Shown here: positions 43,787-53,532 of the stretch, one piece after another
Layout: the number at the start of each line of letters is the position of its first letter
How positions within the stretch are numbered: position 1 is the stretch's first letter
From: Polyangium mundeleinium
GTDB lineage: Bacteria > Myxococcota_A > Polyangia > Polyangiales > Polyangiaceae
Length of the DNA stretch: 64,000 nt
Reading direction: 5' to 3'
Assembly: GCF_028369105.1 (NCBI RefSeq)
Contig: NZ_JAQNDO010000001.1
Span: 124,001 to 188,000 of the forward strand
The notes under the pieces: generated by a model
Database searches by the model: none
The model's input: the letters and a program-made list of their open reading frames with translations, nothing else
Told to the model about the DNA's origin: nothing
Made by a program: the position numbers and the translations under genes

Positions 43787-44200
43787 AGTGCGCGGGCGCC
43801 GCGGGCACCGATCCCAAAAAAGAACGTGACCTGTCACGACGCGCGACGGATGGGCGCGTCTCGGGTGCAGTACGTATCGGGCGGCGCACGCGCGGACCGT
43901 TTCGGGCTACAGCGCGCTGTGCTGCTTTTCGGAAAGACCATGCCTGGACGGCTGCGTCGGGTTGGCTTGCTTCAATCTGGGCGAGCATGTCGTCCGACCC
44001 CGCCGTCCAGGCGTGGTGATTTCCGTTGGGGATCACGTAGAGTTCCAGACAGGACAAGCCGGGTTGTGTCCAGGAAGCCAACGCGCGGAACCTCTTGCCC
44101 ATTTTCGGTCATGGAGTACGTCGTGGATCAGTGGATTTGAAAGTCGTAAGAAGAACGAAGCGTACGCCAAGTGCATCGTCGACTGCGAGCAGGGGAAACG
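43787..44200. other. Intergenic region without a supported gene
   Basis: Short ORFs on both strands do not show convincing codon bias, signal peptides or known domains. A 10-bp inverted repeat, GCCTGGACGG at 43942-43951 and CCGTCCAGGC at 44003-44012, brackets about 50 nt; the same CCGTCCAGGC recurs near 44569. The region may be decayed coding sequence. Confidence 0.4.
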
Positions 44201-44509
44201 ATGCCAGTCATCGCCGAACGTGAATACGAATTCGTATTCGACGACGCCCGGCCATCGGAGAAGGTATTGCTTCGCGTCGGCGCGCCCGAGGAAAAGGACC
44301 CCGCGAAATGGGTCCTCCCCTTCGAGATCATCGGACCCGGGCAGCGTCGCATGGAGCGCGCTTTCCCCGCCGTGGACGCCGTGCAATCGTTGCAATGGGG
44401 CCTCCAGATGATCGCCCTGGAGCTCCGGTCCTTGCAAAGCAGCGCGGGGGGCAAGCTCCACTTCCTCGATGAGGAGAGCCTCGGGTTCGACCCTCTGAAC
44501 CTCCCGTGA
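44201..44509 (+). CDS. Small protein, DUF6968-like
   Basis: A 102-residue protein from ATG 44201 with AGGGG 5 nt before. The sequence MPVIAEREYEFVF, then KVLLRVGAPEEKDPAKWVLPFEIIGPG, then VDAVQSLQWGLQMIALELRSL and a final FLDEESLGFDPLNLP follows the pattern I recall for DUF6968, small proteins of myxobacteria and other bacteria. It has no signal peptide. Its function is unknown. The in-frame ATG 30 nt upstream lacks a ribosome site. Confidence 0.7.
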   Translation: MPVIAEREYEFVFDDARPSEKVLLRVGAPEEKDPAKWVLPFEIIGPGQRRMERAFPAVDAVQSLQWGLQMIALELRSLQSSAGGKLHFLDEESLGFDPLNLP

Positions 44510-44638
44510 CCGCTCCCGTAGGCAGGAGCCTCCGTCCCCGCCGCCCCCCGCCAGCGGCTCGACGCCCTCCGTCCAGGCGTCCAAGATCCTGCGACCGCGT
44601 TGCGCGTCGCCCCCTCACGTGATGCAATCCGCCCCGCC

Positions 44639-45739
44639 ATGAGCGACGTCGAAAATCGGCTGAGCAGCGCCATCTCCGCGGTCCGCTCCTACCTGGAGGC
44701 CAAGCTCCTCGGGGAGGCCGTCGTTGCCTCCGAGAAGGCGATGGAGATCGCGCACGAGCTCGGCCGGGAGCATCCGCGGTACGTCGAGGCCGCGCGCATC
44801 GCAGCCCTCGCCTACGCGCTCGACAACAACGCCGGCATGTCCGCGCGCTACCAGCGCCTCGCCATCGCCAGCGCCGAGCGGCAGTCGACGTATCCGAAGG
44901 ATCGGCTCGGATCGCTGCACTTCGACCTCGCCCGCGCCGAGCTCGATCGCGGCCGCCAAGAGGAGGCCTCCGCCGAGCTCGAAGCCGCGATCCCTCTGCT
45001 CTGCGAGAACCGCGCGGATCGGGATGCCGAGGCGCGGCAGGCCATGTTCTTGCGCGTCGCGCTCTGCATGGTCGCGGGCGATCCGAAGGAGGAGATCGAC
45101 GCGCTCGTGGGGCGCCTGCGCGCGTGGCTCGAGCCCGTCTTCGAGGATCCCGAGGCGACGGCCGACACGAAGGCGCTCGCCGAGCACGACATGGTCACGT
45201 CGCTCTGCTCCTCGGCGCGGCTCAAGATCGCGCAGCGGCGCTGGGATCGGACCGAGGCGGCGCTGCTCGAAGCGTTCGAACGCGCCGAGCGGCACATGCT
45301 CACGGCGGACCGACCGAACCCGCACCTGCTCGGCCTCGTGAGCGAGGTCTACAAGGAGATGCGCCGCGCCTCGAAGGACGAGAGCACGGCGATCCGCACG
45401 CGCGCCGAGTCGCTGCTCGGGCCCGCGGCCGAGCGCGCCGAGCGGCTCTTCTGGGCCCAGCTCCGCGTCGTCGTGGTGGACGCGCAGAAGGGCCTCGGCT
45501 GGTCGGAGAAGCAGATCGCGCGGCTGCTCGAACCTGCGCTGCACGAGGGGGATCTCGCGGCCGATCTGAACCGCCATCCGCTGCTGCATGGGCTCACCGA
45601 GGTGCTCGGTCGGCACGCGGCGAAGGGGACGCACCTGCGGGAGCAAGGGCCGGACGAGCTGCGCCACGTGATGCGCGGAGACAAGACGCTGGCCGCGGCG
45701 ATCGACGTGATGGAGGCGGCTGGCCTTTCGGATGTTTGA
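44639..45739 (+). CDS. Helical-repeat (TPR-like) protein, unknown function
   Basis: A 366-residue protein that looks entirely alpha-helical, with repeated helix pairs of about 40 residues (LLGEAVVASEKAMEIAHELG, LARAELDRGRQEEASAELEAAIPL, RRWDRTEAALLEAFERAERH). This fits TPR-like repeats and a scaffold or adaptor role. No signal peptide is seen, so it is probably cytoplasmic. Its TGA overlaps the next ATG as TGATG, which couples it to the TonB-dependent receptor gene. I know of no standard pairing of these two functions. Confidence 0.7.
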   Translation: MSDVENRLSSAISAVRSYLEAKLLGEAVVASEKAMEIAHELGREHPRYVEAARIAALAYALDNNAGMSARYQRLAIASAERQSTYPKDRLGSLHFDLARAELDRGRQEEASAELEAAIPLLCENRADRDAEARQAMFLRVALCMVAGDPKEEIDALVGRLRAWLEPVFEDPEATADTKALAEHDMVTSLCSSARLKIAQRRWDRTEAALLEAFERAERHMLTADRPNPHLLGLVSEVYKEMRRASKDESTAIRTRAESLLGPAAERAERLFWAQLRVVVVDAQKGLGWSEKQIARLLEPALHEGDLAADLNRHPLLHGLTEVLGRHAAKGTHLREQGPDELRHVMRGDKTLAAAIDVMEAAGLSDV

Positions 45740-47766
45740 TGGGTGAAGTCCTCCGGCGCGCCGGGCTCGGCCTCGCGCTCGCCACGTCCCTCGCCGCCGG
45801 CCCCGCGCTCGCGGAGGCGCCGCCGCCCGCGGAGCCTGCGCTCGCCGAGCCTGCGCCTGCGCTCGCCGAGCCTGCGCCCGAGCCTGCGCCGGAGCCTCCT
45901 CCGCCGCAGCCGATCGAGGTGACCGTCGAGGGCGACAAGGCGCCGGCCGGGTCGGTCTCGCTCAAGCGCCGGGACATCCGGGAGATGCCGGGCGTGCTCG
46001 GCGATCCGTACCGCGCGATCGAGGTGCAGCCGGGGGTGACGCCGACGGCGAGCGGATTGCCCTACTATTACATTCGCGGCGCGCCGCCCGGGAACATCGG
46101 GTTCTTCTACGACGGCGTGCGCGTGCCTCTGCTCTTTCACGTGGGCGCGGGGCCGAGCGTGATTCCAGCGCCGCTCGTCTCGGGCGTGACGCTGCACATG
46201 GGCCCGTATCCGGCCGACATCGGCCGTCTCGCGGGCGCGGCGGTCGAGGCCGAGGCCGCGCCGTTTCCGAATGAATGGAAGGGCGAGGGCGCGTTCCGGT
46301 TCGTGGACGTGGGCGGCGTGGTCGAGGGGCCGATCGGCGACAAGACCACGGTCCTCGTCGGCGGACATTATGCGTTTGGCGGGCACATTCTTTCCGCGCT
46401 GATCGACAACGTCGAGTTCGGGTACGGCGATTACCAGGCCCGCGTGAGCCGCCGCATCGGCGAGCGAGGCCGGCTCACGGCGCTCGCGTTCGGGGCGTGG
46501 GACTATCTGGCGACGACGACGACGGGCGACGCGAGCGGGGCGAAGGACGTCCTGCTCGACGCGGATTTCCACCGGCTGGATGTCCGATACGATCATGACT
46601 TCGATTCGGGCGCGAAGCTTCGCGCGGCGGTGATGCTCGGCCTCGATCGGTCGAGGCAGGTCGGCGCGGAGAGCGCGAACAACTGGAAGATCGGGGCGCG
46701 CCTGCGCGGGTCGAAGCCGATCGGCGGGGGAAAGGCGCTTTTGCGCGGCGGGATCGATCTGATGGTCGATCGATACGACATCGTGCACAAGGAGCCGTGT
46801 GACATCTCCCTCGAAGCGTGCGCCTCGGGGCCGCTCGGCGAGCTCGACGAGGCGTTTCGCGCGCTTTTTCCGAGCCGCTGGGACACGGCTGTCGGCGCGT
46901 GGGCGGACGCGCTCGTGGTGCTCTCGGATCGGGCGACGATCACGCCCGGCTTGCGCGTCGACCATTACACGTCGATGGGCAACACGGCGCTCGCGATCGA
47001 CCCGAAGATCACGGGCCGGTTCGGGGTCGGCGAGCGCGTGCGGATCGTGCCCTCATTTGGCGTGGCCTCCCAGCTCCCCGGCTTCGCGCCCTTGCCGGCG
47101 CTGCAGATCGGGGGAATCACGGGCGGCCTCCAGCGGGCCTTGCAATCGAGCTTCGGCGCCGAGGTCAAGCTCTCGCCCATTCCGGTCGAGATCAGCGGAT
47201 CGCTCTTCCGCCAGGTGACGTTCAACCTGACGGACCCGATTGGCTCCGATCGCGGCACGAACCTCGGCGCCGGCCGATTCCTCTCCCGCAGCACGGGTGA
47301 CGCTTATGGGCTCGAACTCTCAGCCCGCGGCGCCTTGCGCAAGGATCTGCTCTTCCTCGCCTCGTACACGCTTTCCCGGTCGACCCGCACGTCGAAGAGC
47401 GGCCTCACGACGCCCTCGGCGGTCGATCGGACGCACGTCGCGCATGTGGCCTTGCTCTACGACTTCGGCAAGGGCTGGAAGGCGGGCGTGCGGCACGTCT
47501 TTTACAGCGGGTTTCCCGCGCAGGAGGCGGGCAGCGGGGCCGTGGTGGAGGATCCGCCGCGGGTCCGGCCTTTTTATCGGCTCGATCTGCGGGTGTCGCG
47601 GCGGTGGAAGGTCGGCCAGACGGGGTTCGTCTCGCTCGTGCTCGACATGCAGAATGCGACCTTGAGCAAAGAGGTCTTCGACGTGACGTGCGCCCGCGGG
47701 ATCTGCCAGCCGCGGCTGCTCGGGCCGATCACGATCCCGCAGCTCTCGGTGGAGGCGGGGTTCTAA
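45739..47766 (+). CDS. TonB-dependent receptor-like outer-membrane protein
   Basis: A 675-residue protein with signal peptide ([17 protein letters not shown]), then a Pro/Ala/Glu-rich segment (about 26-55) before a plug domain: [27 protein letters not shown], then [39 protein letters not shown]. The remaining part has alternating beta strands of a 22-strand-type barrel and ends with an aromatic residue (LSVEAGF), as expected for outer-membrane barrels. The Pro-rich region may replace or extend a TonB box. It is coupled to the upstream TPR-like gene. Its stop overlaps the convergent GFA gene by 4 nt. Ligand unknown; a nearby metal-receptor-like gene suggests metal chelates, which is an inference. 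Confidence 0.85.
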   Translation: MGEVLRRAGLGLALATSLAAGPALAEAPPPAEPALAEPAPALAEPAPEPAPEPPPPQPIEVTVEGDKAPAGSVSLKRRDIREMPGVLGDPYRAIEVQPGVTPTASGLPYYYIRGAPPGNIGFFYDGVRVPLLFHVGAGPSVIPAPLVSGVTLHMGPYPADIGRLAGAAVEAEAAPFPNEWKGEGAFRFVDVGGVVEGPIGDKTTVLVGGHYAFGGHILSALIDNVEFGYGDYQARVSRRIGERGRLTALAFGAWDYLATTTTGDASGAKDVLLDADFHRLDVRYDHDFDSGAKLRAAVMLGLDRSRQVGAESANNWKIGARLRGSKPIGGGKALLRGGIDLMVDRYDIVHKEPCDISLEACASGPLGELDEAFRALFPSRWDTAVGAWADALVVLSDRATITPGLRVDHYTSMGNTALAIDPKITGRFGVGERVRIVPSFGVASQLPGFAPLPALQIGGITGGLQRALQSSFGAEVKLSPIPVEISGSLFRQVTFNLTDPIGSDRGTNLGAGRFLSRSTGDAYGLELSARGALRKDLLFLASYTLSRSTRTSKSGLTTPSAVDRTHVAHVALLYDFGKGWKAGVRHVFYSGFPAQEAGSGAVVEDPPRVRPFYRLDLRVSRRWKVGQTGFVSLVLDMQNATLSKEVFDVTCARGICQPRLLGPITIPQLSVEAGF

Positions 47767-48167
47767 AGGTATTTCGTGACGGCGGGCGGGTTCCACCAGT
47801 TGTTGTTTCGCCCGTCGTAATACTGGATCGGGGCCGCGGCGAGCTCCTCCGGGTCGACGTCGTCGAGGCAGGCCACGTTGATCGCGTAGAACGCGCCGCC
47901 GAGCTGCTCCATCGATCCGGGCCCGAACGGCGCCACGCCGCACGTCTTGCAGAAGTGGTGGTGCATGCTCTTCGAGCCGAACTGATAATCGGCGAGCGCC
48001 GATTCGTCCGTCAGCAGCCGGAACGCGTCGGGCTTCGCGATCGTGCCCCACCACCGGATCTTCGCGCAATACGTGCAATTGCACCGACCCGTGCCCGCCG
48101 AAAGGTCGATGTCCGCCTCGAAGCGGACCGCGCCGCAATGACAGCTCCCCTTGTACGTCTTCTTCAT
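47763..48167 (-). CDS. GFA (glutathione-dependent formaldehyde-activating) family protein
   Basis: A 134-residue zinc protein of the GFA/CENP-V fold. Zinc-binding motifs CHCGAVRF (8-15), CNCTYC and FCKTCGV are all present. Most bacterial members have no proven substrate; formaldehyde-glutathione condensation is known only for some. Its ATG overlaps the TGA of the fatty acyl-AMP ligase (48164-48167), so it is the fourth gene of that operon. An ordinary detoxification role does not explain the company. Confidence 0.88.
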   Translation of the reverse strand: MKKTYKGSCHCGAVRFEADIDLSAGTGRCNCTYCAKIRWWGTIAKPDAFRLLTDESALADYQFGSKSMHHHFCKTCGVAPFGPGSMEQLGGAFYAINVACLDDVDPEELAAAPIQYYDGRNNNWWNPPAVTKYL

Positions 48168-49969
48168 TCGTCGCTCTTTCCGAAGAGCCGGTGCCGGAAG
48201 TATCCGATCTGGCTCTTCGCGATCTCTTTCACGAGATCGAGTTTGTCCACCTCGCGCGCGCTCGTCCTTCCGAGAAGCTCTCCGGATTCGTACAGCTCGC
48301 GTGTCCTCGCGCGCTGTAGCTTGCCGCTCGACGTCTTCGGCAAGACGCCCGGCGCGAGCGGCACGACGTCGTCGATGGTCAGGCCCACGCTCTGCTGCAC
48401 GGCCTTGCGCACGTCGGCTTCGAGCCGCTTCTTCGTGGCCTCGTCCCTCTCGCCCGTCTCGAACGCGATGACCACGCGCTCACGATCGGAGGGGCCCTTC
48501 ATCGTGCCGAAGGCGATGACGTTGCCCTTGCGCACGCCCTCGACCTGGCTCGCCTCCCACTCGATGTCCTGCGGGTAGTAGTTGCGGCCGTTGACGATCA
48601 CGACCTCCTTCGAGCGCCCGCAGATGTAGACCTTCCCATCCGCGATGTACCCGAGGTCGCCGGTGCGCAAGAAGCCGCCCGCGAACGACCGCTTCGTGAC
48701 CTCCAGGTCGTTCCAGTAACCTTGCATCACGCTCGGCCCGCGGATGCGCAGCTCGCCGACCTCGCGCTCGGGCAAGGGGCGCTCGCTCTCCGCGTCGTCG
48801 GGCGCGAACGTCTTGATCTCGTGGTCCTCGAAGGCCGCGCCGCACTCGACGATGCCCGAGGCGCGCGGCGAGCCTTCCGCCGCAGGTTCGGCGTGGCCCT
48901 TCGACCAGAGCGTCTCGCCGTCGACGACGTCGGCCCGCACGCCCGTCCAGATCTTGCTGAACGAGACCGCGAGCGTCGACTCGGCCATGCCGTAGCAGCA
49001 CACGAACGCGCGCTCGTCGAAGCCGATGCGGGAAAACTTCTGCGCGAAGGCGCGGAGGTTGTCGGCGCGGATGGGCTCGGCGCCGCAACCCGCGACGCGC
49101 CAACTCGACAGATCGAGCCCCTCCATCTCGCTCTCCTTGATGCGCTTCACCGCGAGCGCGTAGGCGAAATTGGGGCCGAAGGAGATCGAGCCCTTGTACT
49201 TCGAGATCGACTCGAGCCAGCGCGCCGGGCGCTTCAAGAAGAGCAGCGGCGGCAGGAAGGTGATCGGGTTCCGGTGGTAGATCGGCGCGATCACGAAGCC
49301 GATGAGCCCCATGTCGTGGTAGAGCGGCAGCCACGAGACGCCGTGATCGACGCCGTCGGTGATGCTCAGACCCACGGGCATGATCGCATGCACGTTCGCG
49401 GCGAGGTTTCGGTGCGTGAGCGTCACGCCCTTCGGCCGCGCGGTCGAGCCGCTCGTGAACTGAAGGAAGCAGACGTCGTCGAGGTCGATCTTCTCGGGCC
49501 TTAGTTTGTCGCTCGCCGTGCGCACGCCCTCGACCGCCACGACCTTCTCGAGCCCCGGCGCCTGGGCCTGGATCGTGCCGAGGATCTTCTTGATCTCGCT
49601 GCTCGTGAGCAGCACGCGCGCGCCGCTCTTCGCCACGATGTGCAGCGTGTTTTCGAGGTACCCCGAGAGTTTGCCGAGGCCCGTGGGCGGGTAGATCGGC
49701 ACCGGGATGATGCCCGCCCGCACGGCGCCGAGGAACGCGAACACGAAATCGGCGTTGTCGGGGAGGATCAGGGCGATGCGATCGCCTTTGCGCAGGCCCA
49801 TCGCCTGCATCGCGCCGCCGAAACGAGCGCTCATCCGTTCGACGTCGACGTACGAGTGGAAGGGCGCGACGTCGGGCGACTCTTCGAGGAAGCGGTACCC
49901 TGTGCTGCTGCCGCTCGCCGCCGCGTCCTCGATGGCCTGCGCGACGGTGCGGGGCGGAGGCGCGCTCAT
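48164..49969 (-). CDS. Fatty acyl-AMP ligase
   Basis: Adenylating enzyme of 601 residues, probably activating a fatty acid as acyl-AMP and passing it to the carrier protein encoded just upstream. [15 protein letters not shown] is the phosphate-binding A3 motif. [13 protein letters not shown] is typical of FAAL-type ligases, as are [14 protein letters not shown] and RTGDLGYI. The FAAL call over acyl-CoA ligase rests on the LYHDMGLIG block, the [11 protein letters not shown] hinge region and the carrier-protein neighbour. Its ATG overlaps the carrier-protein TGA, and its TGA overlaps the GFA ATG. Confidence 0.92.
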   Translation of the reverse strand: MSAPPPRTVAQAIEDAAASGSSTGYRFLEESPDVAPFHSYVDVERMSARFGGAMQAMGLRKGDRIALILPDNADFVFAFLGAVRAGIIPVPIYPPTGLGKLSGYLENTLHIVAKSGARVLLTSSEIKKILGTIQAQAPGLEKVVAVEGVRTASDKLRPEKIDLDDVCFLQFTSGSTARPKGVTLTHRNLAANVHAIMPVGLSITDGVDHGVSWLPLYHDMGLIGFVIAPIYHRNPITFLPPLLFLKRPARWLESISKYKGSISFGPNFAYALAVKRIKESEMEGLDLSSWRVAGCGAEPIRADNLRAFAQKFSRIGFDERAFVCCYGMAESTLAVSFSKIWTGVRADVVDGETLWSKGHAEPAAEGSPRASGIVECGAAFEDHEIKTFAPDDAESERPLPEREVGELRIRGPSVMQGYWNDLEVTKRSFAGGFLRTGDLGYIADGKVYICGRSKEVVIVNGRNYYPQDIEWEASQVEGVRKGNVIAFGTMKGPSDRERVVIAFETGERDEATKKRLEADVRKAVQQSVGLTIDDVVPLAPGVLPKTSSGKLQRARTRELYESGELLGRTSAREVDKLDLVKEIAKSQIGYFRHRLFGKSDE

Positions 49970-50232
49970 CCTTGGAGCCTTCCGTCGCTTTCGAGGCGCG
50001 TGAGGATTGCGGTCGCGACGTCGCCGATCGTGTTGATCTCGCGGAGCGCCTCGTCGGGGATCGTGAGCTTGAAGGTGTCTTCGAGGTCCGCGAGCACCTC
50101 CATGACCCCGAGCGAATCGATGCCGAGATCGGCGACGATGTGGCTCGTCTCGCTCGCCTCGACCTCGGTCTGCTTGTGCTGACGGAACACCTTGAGCAGC
50201 TCTTCGTGGACGGTTTCCCGATTCCAAGTCAT
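49966..50232 (-). CDS. Acyl carrier protein
   Basis: An 88-residue free-standing carrier protein with the phosphopantetheine site GIDSLGVMEV (Ser about 40) and acidic helix 2 (LADLEDTFKLTIPDE). It is not the household AcpP context, since no fab genes are near. Position between the metal-receptor-like gene (10-nt gap) and the ligase (ATGA overlap) points to a dedicated acyl donor for a lipid or small-metabolite pathway. The downstream acceptor is not in the window. Confidence 0.93.
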   Translation of the reverse strand: MTWNRETVHEELLKVFRQHKQTEVEASETSHIVADLGIDSLGVMEVLADLEDTFKLTIPDEALREINTIGDVATAILTRLESDGRLQG

Positions 50233-50242
50233 GGGGCGCTTC

Positions 50243-51145
50243 CTACTCCAATTCGTCGCTGGTCACCAGACGCCTGAGCCGTTCGAAGCCCTCGACGCTG
50301 CGCGCGCCGTACCACATGAGGTCCTTGCCGTTGCAGAAGAGCACGCGGCCGGTCTTTGCGGCGGGGATGTCGAGCTTGCGGAAGATCTCGGCGTCGGCCT
50401 CCGTGAACGCGTGCGGCTCGTCGGGCAAGAGGACCACCTCGGGCTGTCGCGCGACGACCTCGTCCAGCGTGACCCGCGGATATCGCGTGTCCCGACTGCC
50501 CACGCGCTCGGGCGGAAGCGGCGCGGCCTTGCCGAGATCAGCGGCGAGCGGGTAGCGGCGCCGCCGGTCCGCGAAGATGTTTTGCGCACCAACGAGATCC
50601 ATCATGTCGGAGATGAACGTCTCTTCGTGCACGGTCATGAGCGGATCCATCCAGATCGGGACGAACGCGCGGACGGGGACGTGCTCGCCGCGGTGCTTCT
50701 CGGCCTCGCGGTGCGCGTGGTAGGCCGAGGCAATCCGCGCGCGAGCCGCGTCGTCGCGGTCGAGGCCGAGGGCGAGGCCGAGGCGGGCGAGGTGCGCGAT
50801 TCCGTCGGCGACGCGCTTGGGAAACGAGACGAAGACGGCGACGCCGGCTGCGTCGAGGCGCTCGATCTGCGAGCGGGTGTTCTCTTCCTGGTTCGCGATC
50901 ACGAGGTCGGGTTCGAGCGCGAGGACCTTGTCGACGTCGACGTCTTTCGTGCCGCCGACGTCCTCGATCGTCTCGACCTCGCCCTCGGGCGCGATGCAAA
51001 AGCGGGTTCGTCCGACCAGGCGGTCTTTGGCGCCGAGCCGGATGACCGAGTAGGTATCGCTCGGGACGAGCGAGACGACGCGCCTCGGCGGGGCTGTGAA
51101 AATATGACGGCGTTGTCTGTCGTCCTGGACCTTGATGATTTTCAT
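50243..51145 (-). CDS. Helical-backbone metal receptor-like protein (BtuF/FepB fold) without signal
   Basis: A 300-residue protein with the cluster A-1 substrate-binding fold: RRVVSLVPSDTYSVIRLGAKDRLVGRTRF, then GGTKDVDVDKVLALEPDLVIANQEENTR, and a second lobe with FISDMMDLVGAQNIFAD and PEVVLLPDEPHAF. Proteins of this group bind cobalamin, heme or iron-siderophores. Unusually there is no signal peptide or lipobox; the N-terminus is MKIIKVQDDRQRRHIF. A cytoplasmic location, or cofactor handling rather than import, is possible. No ABC permease or ATPase gene is adjacent. It is the first gene of the ACP/FAAL/GFA operon. Confidence 0.82.
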   Translation of the reverse strand: MKIIKVQDDRQRRHIFTAPPRRVVSLVPSDTYSVIRLGAKDRLVGRTRFCIAPEGEVETIEDVGGTKDVDVDKVLALEPDLVIANQEENTRSQIERLDAAGVAVFVSFPKRVADGIAHLARLGLALGLDRDDAARARIASAYHAHREAEKHRGEHVPVRAFVPIWMDPLMTVHEETFISDMMDLVGAQNIFADRRRRYPLAADLGKAAPLPPERVGSRDTRYPRVTLDEVVARQPEVVLLPDEPHAFTEADAEIFRKLDIPAAKTGRVLFCNGKDLMWYGARSVEGFERLRRLVTSDELE

Positions 51146-51245
51146 CGGCCCGGCTCTTTAGCGCCGGCGGCGCCGGTGGGGGAGGGGGGATTGTGGCTGG
51201 CGGCCGGGTTCGACCTTGCGGTACGCTCGCGCGCGGAGGTGTTTG

Positions 51246-52409
51246 ATGAGGAACGTGCCGTCCGTGCGCGTGGGCTGGGCTGCTTTGCTCGGCGCGCTAT
51301 TGCTTGTGGGGTGCGGGGGTGGCTCGGGCGGCCAGGGCGGCGCCGGCGGGCAAGGCGCGAGCGGCGGCTCGGGCGGCAGCGGCGGCCAGGGCGGCGGCGG
51401 CGGCCCCTCGTATGCGGATCCGTACACGATCACCGCATTCGACGACACGCGCATCACGAGCGACGGAAACCAGCCGAATTTCCAGACGGTGTTCACGGAC
51501 ATCGATTTCAAGGACGGCCCGTTCGCGAGCGCGAAGCTCGTCGTGGACCTCGCGAGCACCTGTTATCCGTTCGACAAGTGGGTCGACAACCCGCCGCCCG
51601 CCGGGCAGAACTGGCCGGCCGATTGCGACGCGTTCGATCGCAATTTCGACATCTCGCTCGATGATCCGATGGATCCGACGACGGAGCCGCCGGGGCTCGA
51701 GGTGATGCACGCGATCACGCCGTTCGGCGGGCCGCTGCACCTCGAAATCGACGTCACGGACGTGGCGAACGGCCTGCCGGGCGCGCACCGGATGCGCGCG
51801 CACATCACGACCTATTCGGACGGCGCGGGCATGGTCTCGGGCTCGAACGGCGGGTGGAACGTGACGGCGAAGCTCGAAATGGTGCCGGGCGCGCCGCCGC
51901 GGAACGTGCTCGCGGTGAAATCACTCTATTACGGGTCGCAGACGACGGCGGATGGACCGGGCGCGCTCAACTTCGAGGCGCCCGCGGGCGCGGTGGCGGG
52001 CAAGATGGAATTCCGCACGAGCGGGCACGGAGGCGGCAACGCCGGGTTGGGTTGCATCGGGCCCGCCGAGGAGTTCTGCAATCGCACGCATACGGTCTCG
52101 ATCGACGGCGCGGTGGTCGAGACGTGGAAGCCCTGGCGGACGGACTGCAAGGAGCTCTGCACGGAGACGACGCACACCTGGCCGAGCGGAAACAGTTTTA
52201 CGTACTGCCTCGAAAACCCCTGCGGCGCGACTTCGAGCGTGAAGGCCCCGCGGGCGAACTGGTGTCCGGGGAGCATGACGGCGCCGAAGGTGTGGGAGAC
52301 GCCCGAGCTCGGAAAACCCGGGCCGCATTCGTTCCAGTGGACCATCAACACGGTCGAGTCGGGCGGGAACTGGGCCTCGAGCGCCACGTATTTCGCCTAC
52401 GGACCTTGA
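51246..52409 (+). CDS. PNGase F-like secreted lipoprotein
   Basis: A 387-residue protein from ATG 51246 behind GCGGAGG. The signal ends in lipobox LLVGC. A Gly/Ser/Gln linker of about 30 residues follows. The catalytic-type region has the layout of peptide-N-glycosidase F proteins: FDDTRITSDGNQPNFQTVFTDIDF, then LVVDLASTCYPFDKW, FDRNFDISLDDP and a C-terminal part (CNRTHTVSIDGAVVETWKPWRTDCKELC). Removal of N-glycans from glycoproteins is the family activity, but many members are untested. It lies 17 nt before the PI-PLC-like gene, so the two are likely co-expressed. Confidence 0.8.
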   Translation: MRNVPSVRVGWAALLGALLLVGCGGGSGGQGGAGGQGASGGSGGSGGQGGGGGPSYADPYTITAFDDTRITSDGNQPNFQTVFTDIDFKDGPFASAKLVVDLASTCYPFDKWVDNPPPAGQNWPADCDAFDRNFDISLDDPMDPTTEPPGLEVMHAITPFGGPLHLEIDVTDVANGLPGAHRMRAHITTYSDGAGMVSGSNGGWNVTAKLEMVPGAPPRNVLAVKSLYYGSQTTADGPGALNFEAPAGAVAGKMEFRTSGHGGGNAGLGCIGPAEEFCNRTHTVSIDGAVVETWKPWRTDCKELCTETTHTWPSGNSFTYCLENPCGATSSVKAPRANWCPGSMTAPKVWETPELGKPGPHSFQWTINTVESGGNWASSATYFAYGP

Positions 52410-52426
52410 ACGAAAGGCTGTCTCCG

Positions 52427-53476
52427 ATGTCTCTCCGCTTTCGGGCGGCGTGCCTCGGCCTCGCCGCCGCGCTCGTCGGGTGCGGCGGCGGGGGCGAACC
52501 CGCGGAGGTAAAACCCCCGGATCCGCCGCCGAAGTTCGATTATCCGCTCGACGACGTGCTCAGGTTGCATCACCTGCAGACGAAATCGACACACAACAGC
52601 TACCACATCGAGACCGAGGGCAACACCGTCGGCGAGTGGCGCTACACGCACGCGCCGCTCGACGTGCAGCTCGGCGCGCAGGGCGTGCGGCACGTCGAGC
52701 TGGACTTGCGATACGACTTCGATCTCGAAGCGTTCGAGGTGTATCACCTGCCCGTCCTCGACGAGCAGACGACGTGCAGGAAGCTGACGGATTGTCTGCG
52801 GGTGTTGAAAGACTGGTCCGACGCGCATCGGGCGCACCACCCGATCGTCGTGCAATTCGAGATCAAGGACGCCGTGCCAGCCGACGAGGCCGGGGCGGAG
52901 AGTTATTTCGCCGCCTTGCACAAGGAGATCCGCAGCGTTTGGCCGGACGATCGGATCCTCGTCCCGGACGAGGTGCAGGGCGACGCGGCCACGCTGCGGG
53001 AAGCGGTCCTCTCCAAGGGCTGGCCGACGCTCGGCGAGGTCCGCGGGCACGTGCTCTTCACGCTGGACGACGGCGGCGATGCGCGGAAGGCGTACACGAA
53101 AAACCATACGAGCCTCGCGGGCCGGATCCTCTTCGCGAACGCCTCGCCCGCGGATCCGTGGGCCGCGATCGCGATCCTCAACAATCCCGTCGGCGAGGCG
53201 GCCGCCATCGCCGAGGCGCTCGCCGCGAACATGCTCGTGCGCACGCGCGCCGACGGGAACGCGGGCGACGTGATCGAGATGGGCAGCACGATCGAACGAG
53301 AAGCTGCGATCGCGAGCGGCGCGCAGTTCGTCTCGACGGATTTCCCCGCGAAGGTCCCGGAGGCCGAGTACTGGGTCGAGATCCCGGGCGGCGCGCCCTC
53401 ACGATGCAACCCGGTGACGGCGCCGAGCGAGTGCAGCACCGAGGCGATCGAGGATCCGAAGTTCGTGGATCCTTAG
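52427..53476 (+). CDS. Calcium-dependent PI-PLC-like lipoprotein (PI-PLC-C1 family)
   Basis: A 349-residue protein with signal peptide and lipobox ALVGC, then a Pro/Lys linker. The TIM-barrel phospholipase signature is visible as THNSYHI (catalytic His and metal Asn), VRHVELDLRYD (metal Glu and Asp) and FEVYHLP (second catalytic His). IVVQFEIKD and VLFTLDDGGDARKAY follow in the barrel. The family hydrolyses phosphatidylinositol or related lipids, or is lipid-surface associated. Together with the PNGase F-like gene it suggests attack on eukaryotic or host glycoconjugates, an inference. The natural substrate is not known. Confidence 0.85.
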   Translation: MSLRFRAACLGLAAALVGCGGGGEPAEVKPPDPPPKFDYPLDDVLRLHHLQTKSTHNSYHIETEGNTVGEWRYTHAPLDVQLGAQGVRHVELDLRYDFDLEAFEVYHLPVLDEQTTCRKLTDCLRVLKDWSDAHRAHHPIVVQFEIKDAVPADEAGAESYFAALHKEIRSVWPDDRILVPDEVQGDAATLREAVLSKGWPTLGEVRGHVLFTLDDGGDARKAYTKNHTSLAGRILFANASPADPWAAIAILNNPVGEAAAIAEALAANMLVRTRADGNAGDVIEMGSTIEREAAIASGAQFVSTDFPAKVPEAEYWVEIPGGAPSRCNPVTAPSECSTEAIEDPKFVDP

Positions 53477-53481
53477 TTCTC

Positions 53482-53524
53482 GTTTGGGGGCTCCGCTCGG
53501 ACGAGCCGATCTGCGCCCCCAAAC
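53482..53524. terminator. Possible bidirectional terminator hairpin
   Basis: Nine-bp inverted arms (53482-53490 and 53516-53524) lie between the PI-PLC-like gene (plus) and the rhomboid gene (minus), with a 25-nt loop. Confidence 0.45.
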
Positions 53525-53532
53525 CCCCCCGC

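Noticed and set aside
43787-44200. Short ORFs at 43826-44140 and 43497-44102
   Set aside because: Neither shows genome-like codon bias over its length, a ribosome site or a recognisable domain. One runs antisense into the Pro-rich protein gene.
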